Notes: generated by a model from the letters alone, not told the origin. 64,000 nt of DNA from Ilex aquifolium (GCA_951799425.1 OX637405.1:25027635-25091634), one strand, 5' to 3'. Positions 12,401 to 25,735 are shown, numbered from the stretch's first letter. Translations and numbers: made by a program.

Positions 12401-15400
12401 AATGTACATTCCGAAGTTTGTACTCTTATTTCCTCCTTGTTTCTTCACATTATTGACTTCAAGCTCAAAACTAAAGCCAAGACATGTAATTGTTACAAGC
12501 ACATTGCATGTATTACATGAGTTTGCTGAGCCAGAGCTCCAGATTTACAAATCCCTAGCGGAAATTTATTCCAAAGTCCCTCTAAAAGACAAATCCCTCC
12601 TGATCTTTATTTCTTTTTTCGTAGGAAACCAATTGCACCACAAAGAGAGTTCTGACTTCTTTATTCTTTAAGTTTCTTCCACGCCTTTTGAAGAGAAAAA
12701 AGTGGATGCTTTTAAAGTATACTAGGAACCAATGAAAAAAATAAAGGATGAAACTGAAAGGCTCAAAGCTACAACGCAGCAGTTCAATGGTCCTTATTCT
12801 CCGTCCTATCCTTCCTTGCGAATTCCCTGGGGGCCCATTTGTAAATGTCTGACCAAACAAGATAATGAACCGCTTGTATGGGTAGAATTTCACTTACAAA
12901 AAAGAAAGGAAATTGAGGCTAGTAGAAACCACATACTAACCTATTACCCCAAGAACAAATCATAGAGAGGATCAAAAAGTGCTATGATTAGTTTCAAACC
13001 AGTTGATCGCAAGTTCTCTTACTTGTTACCTTTATGCTTACGGACAACCACAGCCATCTCCAACCATAGGCAAACCTTGAAGGATATGCAAGGGGGAAAA
13101 AAGAAAAGATAATTCAACAGTAGCCAGTAGTGGAAAGCTTTTGAAAAAACTTTGGCTTAAGCTAATTCAAGAATACCTAGAGGAAATTAAAGAAAAGATA
13201 AACTAACACGAGGAGAGTAGGTCCTCTTGGTAATGGTTGTAGTAGTATGGATGAAAACGTCATTTTAATACGAGAAAAATGTGGGGAAGACTAACCTTGA
13301 CTTTGCAGCAGCATATAATCTCGAAATTTTCCTATATGAGGGAATAGATTTATTAACTGGCAATATTGTGGATTATTGAGAAAGATGTTTGGCTGATGAT
13401 TAATATCATCCCAGAATGAGATATTGACACAGTTAGAGTCTTGGAGAGGTAGAAAGACGGAATTCTTTAAGAACCAAAAAGGAATGGTGATCTGAGTTAG
13501 TGAATTGTCAAGGTTTTTAAATCAGAATCCTACGTTGGATCGATGGGGAGGCTAAAAGATCAGATCAAGAAGGTTAAGATCCTGCGACTGAAAAAATGAG
13601 ACGAAAAACATATGTAACAATACAGAATTCTCAAAAATAAGAATTGAACAAGCCTAGTCCATATGCAAATAGAAATGTTATGATGTATATAAAACTTTAG
13701 AGAAACTATAATATGACCATTGAAAAGAGTTAAAAATCAAAGACGGGTTGTTAATCTTAAGGAAATTTGCGAAGAGAAATAAAAGAATTGACATATTTTA
13801 ATCTTGACTTTCATCAAAAGACGGATACAGAGTGGAGATAAGAAAAGAGAGGCTATCACACCTAATCATTATTTTTAACTTTTCGATGAAATAAACGATC
13901 AAATGAAGAGAGCTTTTTGTAACAAAAAAGAACTTTTTCAACTTTTCTCATCCGGCGAATTCCCTAATAGATGTAAAATTATACTAGACAATCACATTTA
14001 AAACAATTAATGCGAATTTGACGTGGTCAATAACTAAATGCGCCTAACAAACAAATCCAGCAACTTACATAGATAAAATCACAATTCAAATTGCGAGCCT
14101 ATAAGAGCCAAACCACAATCCATTAAGATCTTATGCATTAGGGATTTTCCAAAAGCCTGCATCGATTTACCTGTACTGGAATATGTTGATAATCATGAGA
14201 CTATATTTTGGAGTATCAAAATTAGTATTTGACAACTGAAGTGTACCATGTTTAGAAACAATCATACTAAAATGCAACTAGCTAGGTTAGCGGTTGTCAG
14301 TAACCCTGGAACTATACATCTTCGTCCTATCAACGCCACCAAGGTACACTTATCTTCCCAAGAAAGGCGGAAGGTTGTTTTATAAAGATCCTAAGAAACT
14401 CACATATCACCCCAAGTGTTCATGTAATTTCAAAAACCACAATTGTACCCCTTGAAATTATTAGAAACCATAGGAGTGTCAATGTAATTTACCCAAAGTT
14501 AAAGGTCTGAAGAACATCAGTCAAATCAACTAAATACCTTCAATGTGAGAATATTAAGAAAACATGTAAGAGAAAAATATATGGATAATAAGAGAAGGGC
14601 AGTGCAATAATGAAGGTAAAGAACACAACAGTGAATGAAAGCTTAGAACTTGAATTTTACAAAGGTAAAAGTATATTTGCAAGTAAAACTGGAAATATCT
14701 ATAATGTAACATCAGAAGAGGCTGTAAGAATTCACATTGCATTAAGTAAATATGAAACACAAAATTGATAGAACAAACCCAGTGAATACCTTCAATATTG
14801 TTAGACGGAAGCAATGATCTGAGATCTGAAGGACATAAAGCCAGATCTGTACATATCTGGCGAAGTCGTAAAATAATGCTAAGTACAGTTGAATAATTGC
14901 ACATTACACTGTCAGCAGAGATGTAGTTGCGGACTATATTCCTAGCTTCCGCTTCGATTTGGTCATACAGCTCACGTTCTCCAGGAGAAAGTTCCACAAA
15001 ACATGTCTCTATGGTTTTAGGTGGTAAACCAACTAAGCTCTTGTCTTTTGTTCTCCTCAACGATATGGTTGCCATTAGAACCTAAAAATATTGAATTACA
15101 TGCAATGAGAATTAACAAGCATTATAATATCGAGGACTACTGCCTGATAAAAGAGAGAGCCGAAAAAAGAAAAAGAAACATAAACTAGGCTGCACACAAT
15201 TGACATTTAATCTTGCAGCTCTGCACATCAGGATATACATCAAAGACCATCTAAATAAATAGAAAACAAGCCCTTTTATACCTTCTTCCAGTCTAAGTTA
15301 ACAGGCATCTCTGTAATCCCTGACTCCCCACTTCAAAATATTAATCAGATGCTTTTCCAGTTGAGCTGAATAGCGGATACTACTTAAATAGTCAAAACTA

Positions 15401-18400
15401 ATTTGCCATCCCAATACCTATATCAACAACACTTGGCTCTAAAATGCAAGTTTGATGAGTTCTGTTGTCAACTATATCAGTAGTGAATTGATTGAAGTAT
15501 TGAAGCAGTATTATTACCCTTGTTAGCTCTAAAATGCAAGTTTGATAAGTATTTGTTATCAAGGGCGTCTCAAAGCAAATTGAGGCCTAAAGCGAAAAAA
15601 TATTTTACAGAGATTTACGGTATGATTGATTTTCAAAGTTTTAGTGGTTTTGGTATCGAGTAAGATCAAACAATAAATTGAGTGCAATTGTGAATTTAAG
15701 ATCTTACAGATGAATAAATTGAATAAAGTCTTAAAGAAATAACGAGATAGCTAAATATACAGACAAAAAACTAGATCAAGACAATGAGACTGAGAGGGAA
15801 AGAATGAGTTGGAGAGAAGCGATGAAAGTGGAGGAAAAATTAATGAAAAGAATTTGAGAGAAATTGCTACTTTTAAAGCTAGAAGTAGTTAATTTTAGAT
15901 TTTTTTAGAAGGATTTTAGAATTTTCTATAAAGATTTACATAGACTTGTGAACATATTATTACATTTTAGGGTTTTCTATAACACTTTAGATAAACTTGT
16001 GAAATATATTTAGCCGTTAACTTGGTCCTTTCAAAAGGGTTTCAGAACATGAAGCTAAACAAATGGCTGAAAATTAAATTGGATCTCTAAATTTTTGAGG
16101 CTTTAGGTGACTATTTTAATGGTCGGCCCTGTTGTGCCTCCTCTTATTTAAAAGATTGAAGTATCTGTGCATCTCGCAACAATTGTAGTCTTTGTTCGTC
16201 TCTCACTGTCACGTATTCGTCCATGTAACTGATTAAATGAGACAAATTGATTACTGAATGACGCGCAATGATTAAAAGTAATATATGTGTTATTTTATAT
16301 TTTATGCATTTTTTCATTGATCGTTATAAGGTACTGTTACAGTAAAAATGTTCAATATTACAATATAGTCACATAATTTTTCTTTTTTAGTAATTTAGGC
16401 ATCTAATATGTATTAAACATTACCGAAATTTTTTTTTATATTAATTAGTTTTTATTGTGGATCCTTTATGAGAATGAACAATTTAATTAGTTGGTGTTTT
16501 TGAATTTAAATAAAAACTAAATTGAGTTTAATAAATGATGTTTTTTTGGAAGAGAGATATTTATTATATTTTTTTATCGAAATGTTAACCCTTTTTTGTC
16601 CTTTAATAAATGTGTATGTGTGAGGTGGACTGCACTTTTAGACGTAAATTTTAAATTTTATTTTTTTGACGTAATCTTTCAAGATTTTTTTTGTTAAGCT
16701 AAATTATAATGAATTTTAATATTTGATCTATACTTTATTATTGAACTCTAAAATTTTGGACCTTTTTTATATGTGGGGCCAAAAGCCCATGCTTTTTTTG
16801 GCTCTACTGTTGAGCCGGCCCAGTTTGTTATATAGATAAAGCCTCATGTCACAACCCTTTAATGCATTGACAACCAATTATCTGACATCCTGTCATCCAT
16901 TGTGAAGGGATCAGCTTGGATGAACTCAAATACACCAAGAAAAGTAGCAAGCACAATGACAAATTCAACACTGAGGTGATCTGCATGTGAAATAATCTAC
17001 ATTTTCCCACTGTTTTTCAAAATCATCAAAAATTATAGGAATTAGGAATCTGTTTATACCTATCTTTTACATTTTGTCTGCAAAAGATCTCACACGATAT
17101 AACAAGATCCTGCAGCCAGAATTTACAATAACAATGCACTGAGTGGGACCTTTACAACTATTGGGCCACAGGACCATTAACCACCACTTAAAAAATTTCT
17201 CCCACCATACACAATCAAATTTCAAAAGACAAGAATCAAGTATCCTACAAAAAAAGAAATTACAGAAGTCCGTGGAGACACAGGCGACGTCACAACATAC
17301 TAATCCAAAAGATGACTCCATGAGTATGTAGAGTCTCTTACGGGACATTAACAAAAGATATAATCAAAAGACCTATATTGAGAGCACCTCTCCTGCTTAA
17401 TGCGAGTACAAAACCACACAGCAAACCTTGAAAAAAATACCATAACTGGCATCACATGAACCATTGTTTCCAAGTAAACCGGAACCAGATATGCCTATCC
17501 TATCTCAACTATAAAGAAACGAAAATGGAACAATCCTTCAAACAGCACTGTTTCTAATCCAAGAGAGCAATGCAAGTCCAAACATGACTGCAGATATGAC
17601 GTTGTAAGTTCAAAGATCGAAAGAAACAAGTTCACCCTTTTCATTTTAGTGTAGTCACAATCAAGCAACTGTTTAAAAATTGTGTATCTTCAGACAATTA
17701 GATGTTAAAATGTGAGATTATTGGGCTGAAAATTGTGCATGACAAAAGTGAAGAATTTAGCAACACAGCAAACAGATGTATCCCAAGTACGTAAAGAATA
17801 AAGATACATACGAGATGAATTGCATAAATAGGAAGATCTATTACCAATACTACTGAAAGGATAAAGAGTACAATGTTCTTACTTGTAGCCGCAGGAGTCC
17901 TTTATCGTTTCTCTGAGCAAGTGGACGTTGTACTAAGCTGTTCCAATAGTTTTTAATTGAGAATGGCTCAAACCTCAAGAAAGTCATGAGAGAAAACAAA
18001 TCGAAAGAGCCATTTTGTATGGGTGTTCCAGTGACAACCCACCTCCGCATGGCATTTAATTTAGTAACTGCACGGCTTTGTTGAGCATTGACATTCTTAA
18101 TCACATGTGCCTCATCCAAAATGACTCGCCGCCACTCTATCTTCTTCATAGGAGACTCTTGCCATACTTCTTCAATACCTAGAGTACTATACGTTGTCAA
18201 AACTATATCATACTTCTGAAGCTCATCAGGATCATTCGTCCGTTCTCCATAATAAATGTATACCTTCAACCTTCCCGGCCTGGTGTGCTCCCTTAACTGT
18301 GTTACCCATGTTGAGAAAACAGAAGGTGGACACACAATTAAGGTCGTTTTCGAACCTAAAACATCAAAAGATCTATCTGAATCACCTACTGATTTTCCTT

Positions 18401-21400
18401 TCATCTTTTTGTCCAAATTGGTGTCCTCAGTTTTCCGTTTTTTCTGTGAATTACTGTCCCTTTTACTCACTCTCGCCCTCTTTGACTTTTTACCTCCGGA
18501 AACAACAGAATTCTCTTCTTTGCATATTTCATCACATTTTTCTAAGTCTACAGCACCAGTATCAGTTGAAGGAAGAACAGCACAACCATATTTATCAAAA
18601 GCAATCAAAGAAAGCAGTGTAAGAGTTTTACCCAAACCCATATCATCTGCGAAAATTCCACCATGTATTGACTCTGGCCGTTTATCCGTTTGGTAATTGG
18701 TCAACACATTGACATAAGACCCATCTTTCTCCTCCCAAAAAGGTGGTAATTCACAAGAATTCTCCCTATGAACCAACCAACCCAAACCTTCCTTCTGGTG
18801 CGAATAAAGTTCTGATGTGATCACATCTTTTGGCGGCTCCAACGGTTCCAACACTCCTTTTTTACTCACATTTTCATCCAACAACTTGAATATCTCGTCC
18901 AAACTCTTCCCATCCTTGCTACCCTTTTTCTCCTTTACTATCATTGCCTCTGATAATGCAAATGAAGCATCATTATCAGAAATCAAATGCATCCCACCTC
19001 GCGAAATCGCTGATTTCACCCCAGCAAATGCCTCAACCTTTGAGAAAATGTGAACTTGACAGGGAAGCTTATACTTAGTCCCCTTTCCTGGCGTATTTGG
19101 TACAATTCCTGATACATACCAGTACAAAATCAATTCAATAAATTAGTACCAAATACATACGAAGACAATATACACTTAAAACTCAGAACCTAGAGCATAC
19201 CCAATATAGGAACATATGCTATAAAAAAATTGTAATAAAAATCAAAAATAGAAATGGCAACCCACAAATAATATTAAAAAACGCAATCAAATATGAAACT
19301 ATAAGGCGATGGCTTAATTCAATTGGTTAAAATGGATGGCAGCCACGTGAAATTGTAACTTGTCTAACATAATGCATTAAATACATAAAAGCTAAGAAGC
19401 TTCAAACCAGAACTTTATTCTTGCATTGAGTGGAAAAAGTACACAACAAATGGTCTTGGAAGTTGTAGCATTTAACACCTTTTGTGTTCCTACTTAAAAT
19501 AGCCATAATTGGAAAGTTTGAGGTGGAGCTCTTTAGCTAAAAGCATAACTTTTATCCGTGGCAAAACACAGGTAAGCATACCTTGGTACCACAGTGACTA
19601 ATCATAGCATTTCTTGGAATAGAAAAGAAGCTGAAATCCATGAAATTGGGAGGAACTTGAAATAAAGGCTGTAAGTTCATTATGTCTCGCACCAGGGATG
19701 AAATATGATTTTCTGAATGGAACTTCTGTTCCGGAATTGTGGGGAAGAAGAAAATATATATTTGTGGAAATTGCTCGCAAATAAATTGTTCTTGGAAAAC
19801 TATTATATTACTCGTGGGTGGAAGACGAAAAGAGTATTATGATCATCTCAACACACTTTTAACAAAATTATTGATGAACTTTTACGTGACGAAGTGAAAA
19901 ATGAAGAGGAAGATAAGGTTATTATTCTCTTGTCTTCTCTTTCATCTTCCTTTGATACACTTATGACTGCACTTCTGGTTGGGAACACACACTCAAAGTT
20001 GAGGAGGTGATAACTGCTCTCGAGATTGAAACACTCAGAAAACTAGTAAACAATTCCCAAGGAGATGGCTAAAGGTGAATCAAAGGAGCTCAACAAAGGT
20101 GGTCGGGCTACAAGTTTTACTACTACCAAAAGCAAGAAAACTTAACCAAAGATTGCAATCAAAGAAAGAGAGTTCTGACTGGGAAGCACATATACGGATA
20201 CAAGATACGAGTATGATACGATACAGATACAAATACAGCGATACGACAAAACCTAAAAAATAGGATATGGGTACGGCTAGGATACGTCCATAATAAAATA
20301 TGTTTTTATATTTTACAATTATTTAACAACTTAAAGATTATAATTTTTAGTAATTATTTAACAATAATAAGCAAAATTAGCAATTTTTATCTTGAAAAAT
20401 GTGTAATATTGTCTCATTATAATATATCCATAAATTGAACATGACCAATTAAAGGAATTAAAACCAATATTTAACTAATTGGTTGGTTTACAATTATTTG
20501 TTTATAAGATTATAATGTAATTAACTCAATTTTTTTAATACTCTTTTGACATGTAATAGTAGATAATACTTAAAAAATAATCATGCCTTCAAAATTAAAT
20601 GAAATTTTATTGATGTATTGTATTTTTGTGAACTCAAAAGGACTGGGTATAGATTAAAATTAAAAATTCTACATCTTGCTCCATGTATGGAAGTATCCAT
20701 ATATTTTATTAATTATCAGAGACATATGATTTGTATTCATTACGTATCCGACGAGTATTGTATCCAATACGGATACATCGACCTTGACGAAATATCCATA
20801 CTTCATAAGTTCTAGAGGATAAAATAAAATCTTCAAATTCAGATCAAACATGGAACCATAAGACTCAAGTGCTAATGGTCATTTATTATCAATCACATGT
20901 ATGAATTACCTTGCTGATAAGTGGACATTGAAATTGTCATATATATCCTTACAAATATCATTCGATACTTATAAATCCTTTAATGTAGGACCAGTTCTAA
21001 CAGACAACGGTACAGCTTGCAAGACCGTCGAAATTCATACCATTAAAATTCAAATTATTGATGGTATTAAAAATGACTTATCTATGACATGTCCCTGGCG
21101 TCAAGATAATTTTTAATTTCCTTGGAACACTTAAAGGGTTTGACCTTCACAACAAGGGACGTGGGTCTAAAGTTTGTCAAAGGGGTCATGGTTGTAGATA
21201 AACACGAAAAAGGCACGTGCTAGAAATGCCGAGCTCAGTAGCTCGGATTAATTCTAGCTCAGCTGGTAAAGCAAGACATGTAGGTGCATCGACTCATCAA
21301 ATTCCCATTGAAATGGACAAACACTTGCCATTCGTTGGTTATTAGGGGCATCCCGAAAACGTCCAGGTTAAAATATGACTTTCAAATTAAATTCCAAATT

Positions 21401-22268
21401 AGTGGATGCTGTCAAAGGGAGTGGTGATGCCATACGCAAAAAGGAAGAGACTCATAAAATTACGAAAATTTTGGTGTTGGCTTTTCTATGTGTGGTTTGA
21501 TTGTTCTTTATTTTGTTAACTTATTTTCTGTGTACTGACCAAATTGCTTCGAGAATTCCCAACTGAACCCCAAATTTAAAATTATAAAAAAAAAGAAAAA
21601 GATAAAATTGATGGTAAAAAACCCTTCTTTAATTAGAACCCCCAAAAGATAATAGGACAAACCAAGATCAAAGTTCAAGAACCCCAGAAATTATTAGTAT
21701 CACAAAGAAAATAAGAAACTCAATTCAGTCTCGTTCCTTGATTGCAAAACATGCCATAATTCATTTGCAACTGCATAGAAAATAATTTCAAGTTAACTAT
21801 ATCCAACCCCTAGTAACAAGTAAAACTAACTGAAAAAAGCCAAAAAAAAATTTTAAATAACATTATCGAAAAATAGCCACAAATCGTTATAGGAGTACCT
21901 TCAACAAAGATCAAATGCTGATCAATCAAAGGTGCAAGAACCTTCGCCACGGTCCGTTCGATGTGACCCACTTGAGCTGACCTTGTGTTGAGCACCTTTA
22001 TAGCATTTGGGTCATAGGGGTTCAAGGGTTCACGAACCAGACCCACCATTTCTCGGCCATTGATGGTCCCCGAATAGTACTGTATACCGACTATGTTGAC
22101 GATGACAAAGCCAACCATGTAGGTATCCGAAGAATGAGAAGGAGTGTCGGAGGGTGAGTCTTGGGAGTCATTTTGGTCATCTACGTCGTCGTTTTGGAAG
22201 GGGGGGATAGGCCAACCGTCGAGACTCATGAAGCGTCTCACTGGGTCTTCATCTTCTATTTGCACCAT
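9425..22268 (-). CDS. SM3L1: HLTF/Rad5-family SNF2 helicase with HIRAN and RING domains (SMARCA3-like 1)
   Basis: Four exons on the minus strand (22268-21899, 19108-17883, 15081-14790, 10227-9425) join in phase to 896 aa, with GT-AG borders throughout. This is close to the usual length of plant SMARCA3-like 1 proteins. Domains in order: HIRAN (about 52-150); SNF2 ATPase with DMGLGKT at 279-285, DEAH at 455-458 and TGTPIQN at 483-489; a C3HC4 RING at 653-691 (Cys653, 656, 668, His670, Cys673, 676, 688, 691) set between the helicase lobes; and helicase C with motif [10 protein letters not shown] at 833-840. A Lys/Arg-rich segment at 328-363 looks like a nuclear localisation signal. Known family members are nuclear ATP-dependent translocases with E3 ubiquitin ligase activity that act on PCNA and stalled forks. 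The start at 22268 is chosen because it precedes the acidic N-terminus. An in-frame ATG 210 nt upstream is the alternative. Confidence 0.93.
12059..12322. repeat. Diverged tandem duplication in intron 3
   Basis: Two consecutive stretches of about 120 bp (12059-12183 and 12208-12322) share the order CATCAATTAG, TTAAAATTTTT, ATCTCCAGCTC and CTTTTGTTTT. They look like an old local duplication about 149 bp apart. The rest of the 4.6-kb intron 3 (10228-14789) shows nothing I recognise. Confidence 0.4.
15560..16823. mobile_element. Non-autonomous hAT-like DNA transposon, copy 2 (1264 bp), in intron 2 of the HLTF-like gene
   Basis: It starts CAAGGGCGTCTC and ends GAGCCGGCCCAG, whose reverse complement is CTGGGCCGGCTC. 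A perfect 8-bp duplication TTTGTTAT flanks it at 15552-15559 and 16824-16831. Both ends and several internal blocks match the copy at 7230-9208, including a GCATCTCG(C/T)AACAATTGTA stretch and the terminal AAGCCCATGC. An internal TGGTCGGCCCTG near 16117-16128 resembles a second hAT terminus, so the family may be composite. There is no transposase frame. Confidence 0.85.
16832..17882. other. Remainder of intron 2 of the HLTF-like gene
   Basis: AT-rich intron sequence between the hAT-like insertion and exon 2. No further element or open frame with a recognisable product was seen. Confidence 0.5.
19830..20185 (+). pseudogene. Ty1/copia gag remnant in intron 1 of the HLTF-like gene
   Basis: Read in shifting frames on the plus strand, this stretch gives phrases typical of copia gag (UBN2-type) regions: an acidic helix, then [19 protein letters not shown], then a [13 protein letters not shown] segment, and further on a vestige ending TKDCNQRKR. 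Frameshifts and a stop break it. It lies opposite to the host gene and is noncoding today. A protease-region remnant of the same kind continues at 20890-21230. Confidence 0.6.
20190..20820. repeat. GATAC-rich repetitive insertion between copia remnants
   Basis: The left side (20190-20290) is full of GATACGA/GATACAG words. The right side (20740-20815) carries GTATCC words in the opposite sense (TACGTATCCGACGAG, ATACGGATACATCGACC), giving a loose inverted arrangement around an AT-rich centre. It separates the gag and protease remnants of a copia element. I cannot assign a superfamily, and the ends are approximate. Confidence 0.4.
20890..21230 (+). pseudogene. Ty1/copia protease-region remnant in intron 1
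   Basis: The plus strand encodes a decayed stretch with [17 protein letters not shown] and [15 protein letters not shown], followed in other frames by an HVPGVK and [11 protein letters not shown] segment. This is the order seen in copia protease to pre-integrase regions. The catalytic DSG triad is not visible and the frame is broken. It fits as the downstream part of the gag remnant at 19830-20185. Confidence 0.55.
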
Positions 22269-22640
22269 TTTTACTGGGTTTTGGTGTGATGAGAGAGAAG
22301 AATTGAGGGAGTGGGTGAGCGTATTGATTGTCCGCCTCTCTCTGGAGTCTACCGTTTTGTTTGAAAAGGGAAAGGCGGGTGGATAAAGAGAGAGAGACAG
22401 CAGCGTACAGAGTAAAACAGTGAGTCGGTTCCTATTGAGGTGGATTCGAAGAGTAAGTCGGTTCATATAGAAGGCCATTTGTGTGTGTGTTGTGTAAAGA
22501 GAGTGGGATTCTTGTGTTGTGTTGGGATGATAACCATATCTAACCCACTACCCAAACACCACCTTTGAGTATGCGGGTGTCTCTGTGTGTGTGTGAGAGA
22601 GACAGTGCGACGGGTGTCGTGTGTTGGGATGATATTAAAT
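22269..22640 (-). promoter_or_regulatory. 5' leader and proximal upstream region of the HLTF-like gene
   Basis: On the minus strand this region is CT-rich (the plus strand shows AGAGAGAGAGACAG at 22387 and GTGTGTGTGTGAGAGAGACAG near 22587), as in many plant 5' leaders. An ATG at 22478 is in frame with the chosen start, with no stop between, and has an equally good context (AAATGG). I see no clear TATA box. Confidence 0.35.
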
Positions 22641-22794
22641 GTATTTCTTTAAAAATAAATTATAGTTAATTAGCAGGTCGGAGTGTAATTACATTTTGTA
22701 TGTGGTTGACTGGGAATAAATGAAATATTATCTTTGTAATTAGATAAATAAAAATTTCTCTAAATAAAAAAATGCCGAGAAGGATTTCTAAGCA

Positions 22795-23168
22795 TCTTAA
22801 ACCATCTCTAATGAAAATTTAAACTCTTATCTAAATTTGAGTTAAAATAAAAAATAAAAAACTTGATTTGGTAGACCGCTCCAATAGAAAAACTTAAATT
22901 TAAAAGAAAAGAAATTCAAATTTAAATAACGATAATTTCAAATTTAAATAAAAGTAAAATATAATCATTGGATCTTTAAAGAATGGTAAAATCTCACTAT
23001 TAAAGATTTAGGTATAAATTTATCTCCCTTGATTTGAGTAAAAAAAAAATAGTCTCCCGTTATTTAATATTGGTATGAATCTAGCATTGAAGAAGGTTTT
23101 CTTTAAGAATTTTTTATCTAAATTTAAATTTAAAAAAAAAAGTAAGAATCGGAGATGCTATTAACCTC
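22795..23168. repeat. MITE-like element (CATCTC ends)
   Basis: The left end AAACCATCTCTAATGAAAAT and the right end AGAATCGGAGATGCTATTAA are inverted versions of the CATCTCCAATG-type termini common in plant MITEs. The AT-rich interior also repeats TAAATTTAAATT-type words in both senses. No coding content. A target duplication was not identified. Confidence 0.45.
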
Positions 23169-25640
23169 TAGTTTAGCTCTTTTAATATAAGGACTTGTGG
23201 TCGTATGGTGTCATGTAGAAAATTTAAAAGCTGTTTTCACTATCATCTCTACCTCCACCCTAACATTATTCATGCCATACAATGTTATATCAAATATTTT
23301 TTTAATTATATCTTTTACCAAAGGCATTGATATATATAGATGAACAGTTGGAGATAAAATAAGAGTTTCATTTAAATAGAGAGTTTTTAGAAGTAGTTTG
23401 TTTAACATGGAATTTCAAGTTGGAAGTTATGCTACATCTGTCAATTGGAAAAAAATGTGATTTTACATTTCATATTTTAAGATTCTCTAATCTATATCTA
23501 GATTTTACATTATATTATCAATTGAAAAAAAAAATTAGTTTATCCCTAATTCATTTTGCAAAGTTATATCCCCAATATTCTTTTATCTTCTACCATTAAT
23601 TATTCTATTAACTTCAATATTCTTTCAATATCCTATCATTAGGCATAACTTGTGTCTAAAGGTACGGTACAATACAATATGAATAGTTTTTAGATGGATG
23701 TTGGTGGTCATTAGATAAGTCTATTTGAAACCGTGAAATAGGTTTTTTGATGCCTTCTTATAGTATAGATAATACAAATTCTAACCCTTCTACTATAAAA
23801 CTCTTCTGACTTTCCAATTTTTTTGGACTCTTGTAGTCCTTATTTTCATCCAATAAGTAATGCATTTGCAGGTAATTATTTGACTTCCAAATTTTTTGAA
23901 TTCTTTTATAAATAATATAGCTACATACAAATTTTCTTTTCAATCAATACTCATGTTGTATCGATAAATCTCTAGAATCTATATCTCATATATTAATAAT
24001 TAACAATAACCTCGTATCTGAAGATACTCTGTAATACGAAAAATTGAACATTGATTATGCAATATTTTATATTTTAAAAATAATTTATTTTTTCTTTAAT
24101 TATGCAATTTAAAATTAAAATGAATCGAGAGAAAAAAGAGGTAGATGTAAATTAATAGGATTGTTTGGAATTGAGAAATTTGTTAGTTGAGTTGTCTTGA
24201 TATTAGAGGCTGTTCAAAGAAGATAATATTTTTAAGCAAGAAAAAAAATTAGAGAGTTCCAATTATAGCATTGGATCAAATAGATAAAAATTACATTAAT
24301 TTTAATCATTATTGTACTTTTATAAATTAAAATTTTAACTTTTAAATTATAATATTAGATAAATTACATAAAAGCTTCTAATTATACCTTCACGTTAAAG
24401 GAAAAGTTCATTCTAACTACAAAGTTTCCACGCACAGAATTCTAAGTTTTTAAATTATAGTTCAAAATGGTTTGGGCTTGTGCAACGGCTAGTAGTTTTA
24501 GAAAAGTGAAGGGAAAAAATTCTTAAGCCTCGTATTCAAAATGATGTTTGCTTTATGTGTATCGATAGATTTAAATAGATTATAAATATAGATGGATTAC
24601 TATTAGTGAAGGAAGTGGAGTTTGGTGTCCAATCTATTAATACCCAACTATCTTTGTTTTTAGCGTATTTTGTATTGTGAGTGTGTTAAAATTTGATTGG
24701 ACTTAAGATTCAAACACGTATAATCTTACCTACTCGAACCGGTGTGAGATTCTAAAAATCGTGATTGGTCAAATGATTGTAGCGAGACGCAAAACTATCT
24801 CTAAGTTCTTTTCTATGTCTTAGGGTTCAAAGATTTTAAATAATTTTCTAATTAATAGTATAATAGACTGAAACGTAAAAAAGACCATTGGAATGCAAAC
24901 CAAGAAGTAGACTAAATTTAGAAGATGAAACAATCACTGTATTTAACATTAAATAAAAGTAGTAAAAGATCACCAGACTGATGGATTATAGGAAAAATAA
25001 AGTTGCTCGAGAACAAAAATAAGTGAGTATAAGGTAGGTTGACTCTATGTAGAGTTTGTTGTGTTTAATGGCCAACCTTTCTCTGTAGCCTAGCCTCTAT
25101 TTATTTATAAGGATGACTTTCAACCGTTGAAGCCATCTTTTTTTACCACTACTGTAATCATGGTCTTTTCCTTCGAGATGCGTAGACATGTACTGAACCG
25201 TCTCCAACTGACGGTTCATAATGTCACGTCTCCTCTCTTCTCAAGATTCTTAGAGTTTTACTTTTCTAACTGCTCTGTTAATCATGGATTCTCACAGACT
25301 CTTTATGACCGTTGGATCTCTTCTACGCATCACTCTCTGATTTTACTATTTTTGGGTGTAAATAGTTTGCAATACTATATAATATTCACTAATTTAAAAT
25401 TTTATCTAAATTCACATCCGACAAGGGTACATAATTCACATCCGACAAGGGTACATGATTCACATTCTTTTTTAAAATCAACTCTCAGCCACATCACTAT
25501 AATAAAATACAAGACATTTTATATCCCAAAATATATAAGAAATGACTTTTATTTTTTGCTGTACAAACCATTTAAGAATTTTTTTTATTACTGATTCAAT
25601 GACTAAAGATCACTGTTAGAATTTTGGCTATAGATTATTT
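23169..25640. other. AT-rich intergenic sequence
   Basis: No gene with a recognisable product. A 24-bp unit containing CACATCCGACAAGGGTACAT is tandemly duplicated at about 25409-25456. Near 25650-25735 the DNA becomes an imperfect (AC)n tract with ACACCAAAATATGCACAC-type units. Confidence 0.4.
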
Positions 25641-25735
25641 TAATAACACACCAAAATATGCACACACTAATATACAAAAATATACACATACATGCACACA
25701 CACTAATGCACCAAAATACGCACACACACATACAC

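Noticed and set aside
14554..14789. Continuation of the HLTF-like exon beyond 14790
   Set aside because: Sequence after the GT at 14789 turns into hydrophobic, low-complexity intron translation, and the exon 4 acceptor at 10227 restores phase and domain order.
16117..16140. Internal hAT terminus defining a smaller 570-bp element
   Set aside because: TGGTCGGCCCTG looks like a hAT end, but no 8-bp duplication matches there, whereas the outer ends have a perfect one.
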